DNA of 64,000 nt from Streptomyces longwoodensis (GTDB taxonomy: Bacteria; Actinomycetota; Actinomycetes; Streptomycetales; Streptomycetaceae), in the NCBI RefSeq assembly GCF_001514125.1, contig NZ_KQ948561.1:124001-188000 (forward strand). Reading direction: 5' to 3'. Both the position numbers and the translations under genes were made by a program. The notes beneath the pieces were generated by a model, which worked only from the letters and a program-made list of their open reading frames with translations, was not told where the DNA came from and did not search any database. How positions within the stretch are numbered: position 1 is the first letter of the stretch; each line of letters begins with the position of its first letter. Below are positions 1 through 7,264 of the stretch, piece by piece.

Positions 1-441
1 CTGGACGTCCCGTGGGTCATGCCCACGAACCTGCACCCGCTCGCCGGCATCCGTGCCGACCTCGCGCTCGGCTGGCCGCAGGCGGCCCGCCGCATCGGCA
101 CCGGGCTCGGGCTGCTCGCCCCGCTGGGCGTCCTGCTGCCGCTGGTGCACGGCCGGTCCGTCGTCTCCCCGCTCGCCTCGCTGGTCCGCACGGTGCTGGC
201 GGGCGCCCTGCTGTCGCTGGTCATCGAGCTGCTCCAGACGGGCGTGCCGGGCCAGGTGGTCGACGTGGACTCGCTGCTGCTCAATACGGCCGGGGTGGGG
301 CTCGCCCACGCCCTCGTCGTCCCCGCGGTCCGCACCCGGCTCCGTCGCAGGGCGGACCTCCGGCTGCTGCGGGCCCCCCGCCAGGAGGAACCGGCTCAGG
401 GTCGCACCCCGACGATTCCCAGGGTCGGGATCGCCCCGTAG
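1..441 (+). CDS. VanZ-like family membrane protein (5' truncated by window)
   Basis: The reading frame is open from base 1, so the N-terminus lies outside the window; the first in-window ATG is at 19. The visible 146 residues contain two hydrophobic segments (about residues 38-54 and 65-82), the second followed by E-L-L-Q and then V-V-D-V-D-S-L-L-L-N-T. This E-x-x-Q ... D-x-x-D-x-x-x-N-T pattern is typical of VanZ-like proteins. These are membrane proteins of uncertain biochemical role, named for a teicoplanin-resistance gene. The basic C-terminal tail is probably cytoplasmic. No resistance function can be inferred from the sequence alone. Confidence 0.7.
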   Translation: MDVPWVMPTNLHPLAGIRADLALGWPQAARRIGTGLGLLAPLGVLLPLVHGRSVVSPLASLVRTVLAGALLSLVIELLQTGVPGQVVDVDSLLLNTAGVGLAHALVVPAVRTRLRRRADLRLLRAPRQEEPAQGRTPTIPRVGIAP

Positions 442-538
442 AGCGACGCTCGGGCGGATTCGTCCCCCTACCGTGGAAGGCACAGTCGAGGGGCCACCGG
501 GGCCGCCTGCGACGGACGCCCACGAAGGAGCCGCTGCC

Positions 539-739
539 ATGTCCAGCCTCGCCCGACCCACCCACGGACGCGTGATCGGCGGCGTGTGCGCCGCGCTGGC
601 CCGGCGGTTCGGCACGTCCGCCACGACGATGCGCGTGATCTTCCTGGTGTCCTGCCTGCTGCCGGGACCCCAGTTCCTGCTCTACCTGGCGCTGTGGGCG
701 CTGCTGCCCTCGGAGGACAAGGCCCGCACCGCCTGGTGA
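539..739 (+). CDS. PspC domain-containing small membrane protein
   Basis: A 66-residue protein that is essentially one PspC domain. It has a basic N-terminus with G-G-V-C-A-A-L-A (residues 14-21), then a hydrophobic helix (about 33-52) and a short acidic tail. PspC proteins sense or respond to membrane stress, but in actinobacteria the single-domain forms are uncharacterised. The ATG at 539 was chosen because AAGGAG lies just upstream (about 524-529) and the PspC domain begins right after it. A longer in-frame extension back to 53 overlaps the VanZ-like gene and looks non-coding. A strong hairpin terminator follows the stop. Confidence 0.8.
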   Translation: MSSLARPTHGRVIGGVCAALARRFGTSATTMRVIFLVSCLLPGPQFLLYLALWALLPSEDKARTAW

Positions 740-781
740 CCCGGCCGGCGCGCCGCCGGCCGCCGGGGAGTGTCCGTACCA

Positions 782-827
782 ACGCCGTCGGGGCGCACCG
801 GAGTCGACCGGTGCGCCCCGACGGCGT
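782..827. terminator. Bidirectional hairpin terminator
   Basis: A perfect 20-bp inverted repeat (782-801 with 808-827) around a 6-nt loop lies between the convergent PspC gene and the secreted-protein gene. There is no clear T-tract, as is common for Streptomyces terminators. Confidence 0.85.
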
Positions 828-837
828 GCGGGCGGGC

Positions 838-1194
838 TCAGCCCAGCGGGACCCCGTTCACGGGCAGGCCGTGCGTCGGCAGGCCCTGCACCGGCAGGCC
901 GCCGAGGAGGCCGGCGACCGGCTTGGTCGGGCCCTCGGCGACGAGGCGCTCCGCGATCGGCTGGACGGCGGTCAGGCCGTGGCCGACCGCCGGCTGGGCC
1001 TGCTTCAGCGCCTGGCCGGCCCCCGGCAGCGCCTGGGCGACGGTCTCCGCCGGCAGCGTCCGGGTCACGCCGTCCAGGGTCTGGGCGGCGTCCGGCAGGG
1101 CGGCGGGGGCGGCGTTCGCCGCACCGGCGCCGGCGGCGGCGAAGGCGGCACCGAGGGTGGCGACGCCGAGGGTCTTGGCAGCAGACTGCTTCAT
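838..1194 (-). CDS. Small secreted Ala/Pro-rich protein of unknown function
   Basis: A 118-residue protein beginning M-K-Q-S-A-A-K-T-L-G, followed by an Ala/Gly-rich hydrophobic stretch ending A-N-A-A-P. This is a classical Sec signal peptide with likely cleavage near residue 28. The mature part is rich in Ala, Leu, Val, Pro and Gln, with repeated L-P-V-x-G-L/V-P turns at the C-terminus, and lacks cysteine. The start at 1194 was preferred over one at 1248 because it gives a proper signal peptide. Short exported proteins like this are common in Streptomyces (some databases label them ATP-binding proteins without evidence). No function is proposed. Confidence 0.7.
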   Translation of the reverse strand: MKQSAAKTLGVATLGAAFAAAGAGAANAAPAALPDAAQTLDGVTRTLPAETVAQALPGAGQALKQAQPAVGHGLTAVQPIAERLVAEGPTKPVAGLLGGLPVQGLPTHGLPVNGVPLG

Positions 1195-1329
1195 GAATGC
1201 GTCCTCGAATGGGATACGGGGAACCGAGCGGTCCACGACCGTAAACATGCCCGGGTGCCCACCGCAAACATCGAAATGCGGACGGATGGTGAAGCCCCGT
1301 CCGCGCTCCGCGCCGCAATACCGCCCCTA

Positions 1330-2493
1330 TCAGCCCTCCAGACCGGAAGAATCCCTGGTCGAAGCGGTCTGCTGGAACAGCCATTCGGATTTCAGCTCGG
1401 CATATCCCGACTTGATCACGTCATTGATCATGGCCAGTCGTTCATCGAAAGGAATGAACGCTGATTTCATCGCATTGACGGAGAACCATTGCAGGTCGTC
1501 GAGCGTGTAGCCGAATGCGTCGACCAGGTGCTCGAATTCCCGGCTCATGCTGGTGCCGGACATCAGCCGGTTGTCGGTGTTGACGGTGGCCCGGAAGTGC
1601 AGCCGCCGCAGCAGCCCGATCGGGTGCTCCTCGTACGAGGAGGCCGCCCCGGTCTGGAGGTTGGAACTGGGGCACAGCTCCAGCGGGACCCGCTTGTCGC
1701 GCACGTACGACGCGAGCCGCCCGAGCTTCACGGTGCCGTCCCCGGCGACCTCGATGTCGTCGATGATGCGCACCCCGTGCCCGAGCCGGTCGGCACCGCA
1801 CCACTGGAGCGCCTGCCAGATGGACGGCAGCCCGAACGCCTCGCCGGCGTGGATGGTGAAGTGGTTGTTCTCCCGCTTCAGGAACTCGAAGGCGTCCAGG
1901 TGCCGGGTCGGCGGGTGGCCGGCCTCGGCGCCCGCGATGTCGAAGCCGACGACGCCCACGTCCCGGTAGCGGTTGGCGAGTTCGGCGATCTCCAGGGAGC
2001 GGGCCGCGTGCCGCATGGCGGTCAGCAGGGCCCCGACGCGGATGCGGTGGCCGTGGGCGCGGGCGGTGCGCTCGCCCTCCCGGAAGCCCTCGTTGACGGC
2101 CTCGACGACCTCCTCGAGGGTCAGCCCGCCCTCGAGGTGCTGCTCGGGGGCGTAGCGCACCTCGGCGTAGACGACGCCGTCCTCGGCGAGGTCCTCGGCG
2201 CACTCGCGGGCGACCCGCACGAGCGCGTCGCGGGTCTGCATGACGCCGACGGTGTGCGAGAAGGTCTCCAAGTACCGTTCCAGGGAACCGGAGTCGGCGG
2301 CCTCGCGGAACCAGACGCCGAGCCTGCCGGGGTCGGTCTCGGGGAGGTGCGGGTAGCCCGTCGCGCGGGCGAGGTCCACGATCGTGCCGGGACGCAGCCC
2401 GCCGTCGAGGTGGTCGTGCAGCAGAACCTTGGGCGCCCGGCGGATCTGGTCCGGGCTGGGCGTGACGCCCGTCGCGGTGGTCTGGCTCGTCAT
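1330..2493 (-). CDS. add: Adenosine deaminase
   Basis: This 387-residue enzyme hydrolytically deaminates adenosine or deoxyadenosine to inosine or deoxyinosine for purine salvage, in the cytoplasm. The zinc and catalytic motifs are present: H-D-H (26-28), H-A-G-E (215-218, zinc-ligand His and catalytic Glu), L-G-H-G (His239) and N-T-D-N (304-307, zinc Asp306). Length matches bacterial adenosine deaminases. A perfect palindrome CTACGCGCGTAG lies 17-28 bp upstream of the ATG. The same element precedes the nucleoside ABC ATPase gene and, imperfectly, the BMP genes, suggesting coregulation of uptake and salvage. Confidence 0.95.
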   Translation of the reverse strand: MTSQTTATGVTPSPDQIRRAPKVLLHDHLDGGLRPGTIVDLARATGYPHLPETDPGRLGVWFREAADSGSLERYLETFSHTVGVMQTRDALVRVARECAEDLAEDGVVYAEVRYAPEQHLEGGLTLEEVVEAVNEGFREGERTARAHGHRIRVGALLTAMRHAARSLEIAELANRYRDVGVVGFDIAGAEAGHPPTRHLDAFEFLKRENNHFTIHAGEAFGLPSIWQALQWCGADRLGHGVRIIDDIEVAGDGTVKLGRLASYVRDKRVPLELCPSSNLQTGAASSYEEHPIGLLRRLHFRATVNTDNRLMSGTSMSREFEHLVDAFGYTLDDLQWFSVNAMKSAFIPFDERLAMINDVIKSGYAELKSEWLFQQTASTRDSSGLEG

Positions 2494-2509
2494 TGCGGCA
2501 CTCTAACTC

Positions 2510-2521
2510 CTACGCGCGTAG
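2510..2521. promoter_or_regulatory. Palindromic operator CTACGCGCGTAG in the add leader
   Basis: A perfect 12-bp palindrome immediately upstream of add. Identical at 13099-13110 and near-identical at 14401 and 15764, always in leaders of nucleoside uptake or salvage genes. A repressor site is inferred; the regulator is unknown. Confidence 0.65.
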
Positions 2522-2606
2522 ATCGCCCGTCGCGCGGGGCCGTCGATACGCAACGGTGACCCCCCGGCAGGGTGGCGTACACCAGCGCTTCTGACACTGT
2601 TCTGCC

Positions 2607-3368
2607 ATGGCACAACAAGCGACGCCGGCCCGAACGGCCCGGCTGGGCAGGGCGATCGGACCGGAACCGACGTCGGTGAGCGGGGTCGTCCTGCTGCTGC
2701 CCGCCGGCGAGGAGGTCTCCGACCGCAGACCCTCGCCGCTGCGCGCGGCGGCCTCCGTGCACGGCCTCGGCCGGCGGCTGGCCCGCGCCGGCCGGGACGA
2801 GGGGCTGGCCACCCACGTCGTGCACTACCGCTACCGCGGCTGGAACGGCAGCGACGCCCACCCGGCGGCGGACGCGACCTGGGCCGCGGACGAGGCGGTA
2901 CGGCGCTACGGCGACGTCCCCGTGTGCCTGGCCGGCCCGGGCATGGGCGGGCGGGCGGCGCTGCGCGCGGGCGGGCACGAGGCCGTCACCTCCGTGCTGG
3001 CCCTCGCGCCCTGGCTGCCGGAGGAGGACGTGGCCGGGACGCCGGAGCCGGTACGGCAGTTGGCGGGGCGGCGGGTGCTGATCGTGCACGGCACGAACGA
3101 CCGGCGGACCGATCCGGAGCTGTCGTTCCGGCTGGCGGAGCGGGCGAAGAAGGCGAACCGGGAGGTGTGCCGCTTCGAAGTGCACGCCGACGGGCACGGG
3201 TTGCACCAGTACCGGGACGAGGTGCACTCGCTGGCCGAGGACTTCGTGATCGGCACCCTGTTCGGGCGGTCGTTCTCCCGCCCGGTGACCGACGCCTTCG
3301 CCGCGCCGCCGCCGCTGGGCCTGCGGATGCCCCTGGCGGCGGGGTTCGGGCGCTCGCTGCGGCGGTGA
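2607..3368 (+). CDS. Alpha/beta-hydrolase-fold protein with Gly at the nucleophile position
   Basis: A 253-residue alpha/beta-hydrolase fold protein. It has V-V-L-L-L-P near the N-terminus, H-Y-R-Y-R-G-W (73-79), the nucleophile elbow (110-114), V-H-G-T-N-D (the acid region) and D-G-H-G-L-H (the catalytic His region). The elbow reads G-P-G-M-G, where active esterases have G-x-S-x-G: the expected Ser is Gly112 (codon GGC at 2940-2942, one base from AGC). It may therefore be a non-catalytic homologue. It is divergent from add, sharing about 110 bp of upstream DNA. The substrate is unknown. Confidence 0.75.
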   Translation: MAQQATPARTARLGRAIGPEPTSVSGVVLLLPAGEEVSDRRPSPLRAAASVHGLGRRLARAGRDEGLATHVVHYRYRGWNGSDAHPAADATWAADEAVRRYGDVPVCLAGPGMGGRAALRAGGHEAVTSVLALAPWLPEEDVAGTPEPVRQLAGRRVLIVHGTNDRRTDPELSFRLAERAKKANREVCRFEVHADGHGLHQYRDEVHSLAEDFVIGTLFGRSFSRPVTDAFAAPPPLGLRMPLAAGFGRSLRR

Positions 3369-3372
3369 CGCG

Positions 3373-3402
3373 CGCGGGCGGCCGCGCGCGACGGCGGCCG
3401 CC
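3373..3402. terminator. Hairpin between convergent genes
   Basis: An 11-bp GC-only inverted repeat (3373-3383 with 3392-3402) with an 8-nt loop lies between the stops of the hydrolase and the LysR gene, and could terminate both. Confidence 0.6.
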
Positions 3403-3409
3403 CGGGGCG

Positions 3410-4306
3410 TCAGTCGGGGAGCAGGGCGCCCCGGCGCGAGAGCAGGAACTTCTTGAAGGCCGCCACCGGCGGGGTGTCCTCGCGGTCGGCCAGCCAGGCC
3501 ACCCCGATCTCGCGGACCGCCCGCGGGGCGGTGACCGCCAGTTCCACGACCCCCGGCCGGGGCACCGTCGGCGGGGGCAGCAGGGCCACGCCCAGGCCGG
3601 CCGCGACCAGGCCCCGCAGGGTCTCCGCCTCCTCGCCCTCGAAGGCGACCCGGGGCCGGAACCCGGCCTCGCGGCACAGCGCGTCGGTGATGCGGCGCAG
3701 CCCGTAGCCCGGTTCCAGGGTCACGAAGGTCTCCTCGGCGGCCTCGGCGAGGCGCACCCGCCTGCGGCCGGCCAGCCGGTGCTCGGCGGGGACCACCAGG
3801 CGCAGCTTCTGCTCGTCCAGCCGGCGCGCGACCAGGTCGGGCGCGTCCGGCACCGGCGAGGTCAGGCACAGGTCCAGTTGCCCCGCCCGCAGCCCCTCCA
3901 GCATCGCCTCGCCGTGGTTCTGGACCAGGCCGAAGCGCACGCGCGGGTGGTCGGCGCGGAAGGCGTGCAGCAGGCCCGGCACGGTCTCGGCGCCCATGGT
4001 GTGCAGGAAGCCGAACGCGACCTTGCCGGTGGCCGCGTCGGCGTCGGCGCGGACCTCGTCGGCGGCGCGCTGCACCTCGGCGAGGGCCCGTTCGACGGAG
4101 GTGAGGAAGGTGCGGCCGGCGGGCGTCAGCGAGACCGTCCGGCCGTGCCGCGCGAACAGGTCGACGCCCAGGTCCTGTTCCAGGCGGGCCATCGCGCGCG
4201 AGAGGGTGGACTGCGGGACGTTCATCTCCTGCGCGGCCCTGGTGACGTGCTCGGTGCGGGCCACACCGGCGAAGTGGGCGAGCCGCGGCGCGAGCAGCAT
4301 CCCCAT
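3410..4306 (-). CDS. LysR-family transcriptional regulator
   Basis: About 298 residues from the ATG at 4306. The N-terminal winged helix-turn-helix contains the A-A-Q-E-M-N-V-P-Q-S-T-L-S-R-A type recognition region (residues about 20-35). The C-terminal half is a LysR effector-binding domain (about 90-295) with E-P-G-Y-G and A-G-L-G-V-A-L-L-P signatures. It is divergent from an MFS exporter, the usual layout for a LysR protein controlling its neighbour. An in-frame ATG at 4372 would add 22 residues but reach further into the shared control region, so 4306 is preferred. The effector is unknown. Confidence 0.88.
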   Translation of the reverse strand: MGMLLAPRLAHFAGVARTEHVTRAAQEMNVPQSTLSRAMARLEQDLGVDLFARHGRTVSLTPAGRTFLTSVERALAEVQRAADEVRADADAATGKVAFGFLHTMGAETVPGLLHAFRADHPRVRFGLVQNHGEAMLEGLRAGQLDLCLTSPVPDAPDLVARRLDEQKLRLVVPAEHRLAGRRRVRLAEAAEETFVTLEPGYGLRRITDALCREAGFRPRVAFEGEEAETLRGLVAAGLGVALLPPPTVPRPGVVELAVTAPRAVREIGVAWLADREDTPPVAAFKKFLLSRRGALLPD

Positions 4307-4389
4307 GTCGGTCGTGTCTTCTGTGTCACTGGACGGTGACAGGCGGGCCGCGGACCTCTGCTGATGCACCATGGGAACGATTATGGACA

Positions 4390-4404
4390 GTCCGTGCATT
4401 GGAC
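4390..4404. promoter_or_regulatory. Candidate LysR operator (GTCC-N7-GGAC)
   Basis: An inverted repeat GTCC-N7-GGAC of 15 bp, of the general dyad size used by LysR regulators, lies between the divergent LysR and MFS genes. Binding by this LysR protein is inferred. Confidence 0.45.
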
Positions 4405-4435
4405 GGATGAGTGGGGCGTCCGTAGCGTCGGTGGC

Positions 4436-5722
4436 ATGTCTCCCGCCGATACCGGGGCGTCCACCACCGTGGGCGCCCGTCTGCCAGCCTCCCCCGACTC
4501 CCCGACGGACTCCCGCATGGCCCCGGGCGGCCCCGGCTACCGCCGGATGAGCCTCGCCCTGTTCCTCGCCGGCGTCGCCACCTTCGCCCTGCTGTACTCC
4601 ACCCAGGCGCTGCTGCCGCTGATCTCCGGGGAGTTCGGGGTCGCGGCGGGCGAGGCGAGCTGGACGGTCGCGGCGGCGACCGGCGGCCTCGCGCTGTTCG
4701 TCCTGCCGATGAGCGCCCTGTCCGAGCGCTACGGCCGCCGTACGGTGATGACGGCCTCGCTGGCGGTCGCGGTGGCCGTCGGCGTCCTGGTGCCCTTCGC
4801 GCCGTCGATCGGCGCGCTGGTGGTGCTGCGGGCGGTGCAGGGCGCCGCGCTGGCCGGGCTCCCGGCGTCCGCGACGGCCTACCTCGCGGAGGAGGTGCGG
4901 CCCCGGGCGCTGGTGACAGCGATCGGCCTGTTCGTCGCGGGCAACAGCGTCGGCGGGATGAGCGGCCGGGTCATCACCGGCTGGGTGGCGCAGGAGTGGG
5001 GCTGGCGGGTCGCCGTCGGTGTGATCGGCGCGCTCGCCGTGGCCTGCGCGGTGGCGTTCCGGCTGCTGCTGCCCGCGCCCCGGCACTTCACCCCGGGCTC
5101 GCTGCGGCCCCGGGTGCTGCTCGGCACGGTCCGCGACCACCTGGCGAACCCGCTGCTGCGCCGGCTGTACGCGATCGGCGCGCTGTTCATGACGGTGTTC
5201 GGCGGCGTCTACACGGTGATCGGCTACCGCCTCACCGAGCAGCCGTTCGGCCTGCCGCAGGGCGTCGTCGGCTCGATCTTCCTGGTCTACCTGGTCGGCA
5301 CCGTGTCGGCGTCGACGGCCGGCCGCCTGGTGGGCCGCCTCGGCCGCCGGGGCGCCCTGTACCTGGCGGGCGGCACCACGGCGGCGGGCCTGCTGCTGTC
5401 CCTGGGCGACCGCCTGGCGCTCGTCCTGCTGGGCCTGGTGCTCATCACCGCGGGCTTCTTCGCGGGCCACGCGGTGGCGTCCTCGGCGGTCAGCCGCACG
5501 GCCACCACCGGCCGCGCCCAGGCCTCCGCGCTCTACCAGTCCGCGTACTACGTCGGCTCCAGCGCCGGCAGCACGGTGGGCGCCCTGGCCTTCCACTCCG
5601 GCGGCTGGGCCGGGACGGTCGGCGTGGGCCTGCTCGCGGTGCTCGGCGTGGTGGGCATCACCCTGTGCGGCACGCGCGCGGCGCGGGTGGCGGCCCGCCG
5701 GGAACCGGTGCCGGCGCACTGA
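4436..5722 (+). CDS. MFS transporter (probable drug/metabolite efflux)
   Basis: A 428-residue major facilitator with about 12 hydrophobic helices. It has the loop 2-3 motif S-E-R-Y-G-R-R-T (typical G-x-x-x-D/E-R-x-G-R-R region) and a second-half counterpart G-R-L-G-R-R-G. The fold and R-A-V-Q-G-A-A segment resemble YnfM/arabinose-efflux-type exporters. The ATG at 4436 starts a hydrophilic 25-30 residue lead before TM1; an earlier ATG at 4364 overlaps the divergent regulator. The adjacent LysR gene probably controls it. A T-tailed terminator follows at 5767-5800. Confidence 0.85.
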   Translation: MSPADTGASTTVGARLPASPDSPTDSRMAPGGPGYRRMSLALFLAGVATFALLYSTQALLPLISGEFGVAAGEASWTVAAATGGLALFVLPMSALSERYGRRTVMTASLAVAVAVGVLVPFAPSIGALVVLRAVQGAALAGLPASATAYLAEEVRPRALVTAIGLFVAGNSVGGMSGRVITGWVAQEWGWRVAVGVIGALAVACAVAFRLLLPAPRHFTPGSLRPRVLLGTVRDHLANPLLRRLYAIGALFMTVFGGVYTVIGYRLTEQPFGLPQGVVGSIFLVYLVGTVSASTAGRLVGRLGRRGALYLAGGTTAAGLLLSLGDRLALVLLGLVLITAGFFAGHAVASSAVSRTATTGRAQASALYQSAYYVGSSAGSTVGALAFHSGGWAGTVGVGLLAVLGVVGITLCGTRAARVAARREPVPAH

Positions 5723-5766
5723 CGGCCCCGCCCGGCGCCCCGTGCCGGGCCCTCGCACGTCCCTGG

Positions 5767-5800
5767 AGCCCAGGTCGGGACACCCCTCCCGACCTGGGCT
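5767..5800 (+). terminator. Rho-independent terminator after MFS gene
   Basis: A perfect 14-bp stem (5767-5780 with 5787-5800), a 6-nt loop and a short T run directly after it. Confidence 0.85.
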
Positions 5801-5900
5801 TTCGCGCACTCGGCGGGCCGTTGTCAGTGGGCTGCGGTAGCTTCCGGAGTAGTGGCGCGAAGGCGCGGCACAGGACGGCCACAGGGGCGGGTGGACGACG

Positions 5901-6917
5901 ATGACGGACGGCACGGCGACGGTCGAGGACCTCGACGTCAGGCTGGAGAGGCACCGGACCGAGCTGACCGGGTACTGCTACCGGATGCTCGGCTCCTCCT
6001 TCGAGGCCGAGGACGCGGTGCAGGACACGATGGTGCGCGCCTGGCGGAGCTACGCCACGTTCGAGGGCCGGTCCAGCCTGCGCTCCTGGCTCTACCGCAT
6101 CGCGACGAACGTCTGCCTGGACATGCTGGCCGCGGGCAACAAGCGGGCCCGCCCGATGGACCTCCAGGAGGCCACGCCGCTGGCGCGGGCCGCCCTCTCC
6201 CCCCGCCCCGACCACACCTGGCTGGAACCCATGCCCGACGCGCGCGTGCTGCCCACGGTGGAGGACCCGGCCGAGGCGGCCGTGGCCAAGGAGTCGGTGC
6301 GGCTGGCGTTCATGGCGGCGCTGCAGCAGCTGCCGCCCAAGCAGCGGGCGGTGCTGATCCTGCGCGAGGTGCTGGCCTGGCGGGCCAGTGAGGTCGCCGA
6401 GCTGCTCGGCACGTCGGTCGCGTCGGTCAACAGCGCGCTCCAGCGGGCCCGGGCCACCCTCGCCGAGCGGGACGACAAGGCGGCCTCGGCGGCCGTGTCC
6501 GACCCGCTGGACGACGAGCAGCGCAAGCTGCTGGACCGCTACGTGGCGGCCTTCGAGGGGTACGACATGACCGCGCTGACGGCGCTGCTGCACGAGGACG
6601 CCGTCATGACGATGCCGCCGTTCGACCTGTGGCTGACCGGCCACGACGACATCGCCGGCTTCATGACCACGTTCGGCTCCGCGTGCGCGGGCTCGCGGCT
6701 GCTGCCGGTGCGGGTCAACGGCCTGCCGGGGTTCGCGCAGTACAAGCCCGACCCGGAGCGGGGCGGCTACGCCCCCTGGGCGATCCAGGTGCTGGAGATC
6801 TCAGACGGCCGCCTCACCGGGTTCCACTTCTTCCTCGACACCCAGCGGTGGTTCCCGCTGTTCGGGGTCCCCCTCCATCTCGAAGGGGATGCCGACCAGG
6901 CCGAGCAGGGCGCGTAG
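5901..6917 (+). CDS. ECF-type RNA polymerase sigma factor with SnoaL-like C-terminal domain
   Basis: A 338-residue SigG/SigJ-style extracytoplasmic-function sigma factor. Region 2 covers about residues 15-85, with Y-R-M-L-G-S-x-x-E-A-E-D-A-V-Q-D. Region 4 covers about 135-190, with L-P-P-K-Q-R-A-V-L-I-L-R-E-V and the helix-turn-helix S-E-V-A-E-L-L-G-T-S-V-A-S-V-N. Residues about 205-330 form a SnoaL/NTF2-like domain, which in related families modulates sigma activity in place of a classical anti-sigma factor. The last 117 bp overlap, tail to tail, a STAS-domain gene on the other strand. Target promoters are unknown. Confidence 0.88.
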   Translation: MTDGTATVEDLDVRLERHRTELTGYCYRMLGSSFEAEDAVQDTMVRAWRSYATFEGRSSLRSWLYRIATNVCLDMLAAGNKRARPMDLQEATPLARAALSPRPDHTWLEPMPDARVLPTVEDPAEAAVAKESVRLAFMAALQQLPPKQRAVLILREVLAWRASEVAELLGTSVASVNSALQRARATLAERDDKAASAAVSDPLDDEQRKLLDRYVAAFEGYDMTALTALLHEDAVMTMPPFDLWLTGHDDIAGFMTTFGSACAGSRLLPVRVNGLPGFAQYKPDPERGGYAPWAIQVLEISDGRLTGFHFFLDTQRWFPLFGVPLHLEGDADQAEQGA

Positions 6918-7154
6918 GGCGGGGTCGGCGCCGCGCAGCCGGAGGTGTCCCCCGGCCCGCCGGGCGGCCAGCTCCAGACGGGCCAGGGTGTCCACCACGG
7001 GCAGGCCCGGCGGTCCGGCCCCGGTGACGTCACAGACGACCACCCGGCCGGCGGTGACCTCCAGCAGCGCCCGCACGGCGTCGCAGAGCCCCGCCACCTC
7101 GGAGCGGGTGGCGGGACCGGTCAGCGTGAGTACGGGCGGTGTCGTCGGGTCCAC
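6801..7154 (-). CDS. Divergent STAS-domain protein (anti-sigma antagonist-like)
   Basis: A 117-residue single STAS domain. The beta strand V-V-V-C-D-V-T-G and the following L-A-R-L-E-L-A-A-R-R helix are typical, but the usual D-S-S-G-L phosphoacceptor loop is replaced by P-G-L-P-V-V-D, so regulation by serine phosphorylation is unlikely. The start is a GTG at 7154 with no strong ribosome-binding site. The 3' end overlaps the sigma-factor gene by 117 bp in antisense orientation. A functional link between the two is plausible but unproven. Confidence 0.7.
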   Translation of the reverse strand: MDPTTPPVLTLTGPATRSEVAGLCDAVRALLEVTAGRVVVCDVTGAGPPGLPVVDTLARLELAARRAGGHLRLRGADPALRALLGLVGIPFEMEGDPEQREPPLGVEEEVEPGEAAV

Positions 7155-7264
7155 GTACGGTATGACCGCGGCGGGGCCCCCGACTCATCGGTGCCCGGCG
7201 GCCGACCGGCAACCGGCCCCGCCGGGCCGGGCGGGTCCGGGTCGGTCCGGTCGGCCCACCGGTG

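Noticed and set aside
281..1384. Long minus-strand open frame (367 codons) across the VanZ, PspC and secreted-protein genes
   Set aside because: Arg/Pro/Gly-rich translation typical of an antisense frame in GC-rich DNA; no domain; covers better-supported genes on both strands.
4306..5914. Minus-strand open frame running through the MFS gene into the LysR gene
   Set aside because: Only the part from 4306 downwards has LysR character; the rest is the antisense of the MFS transporter.
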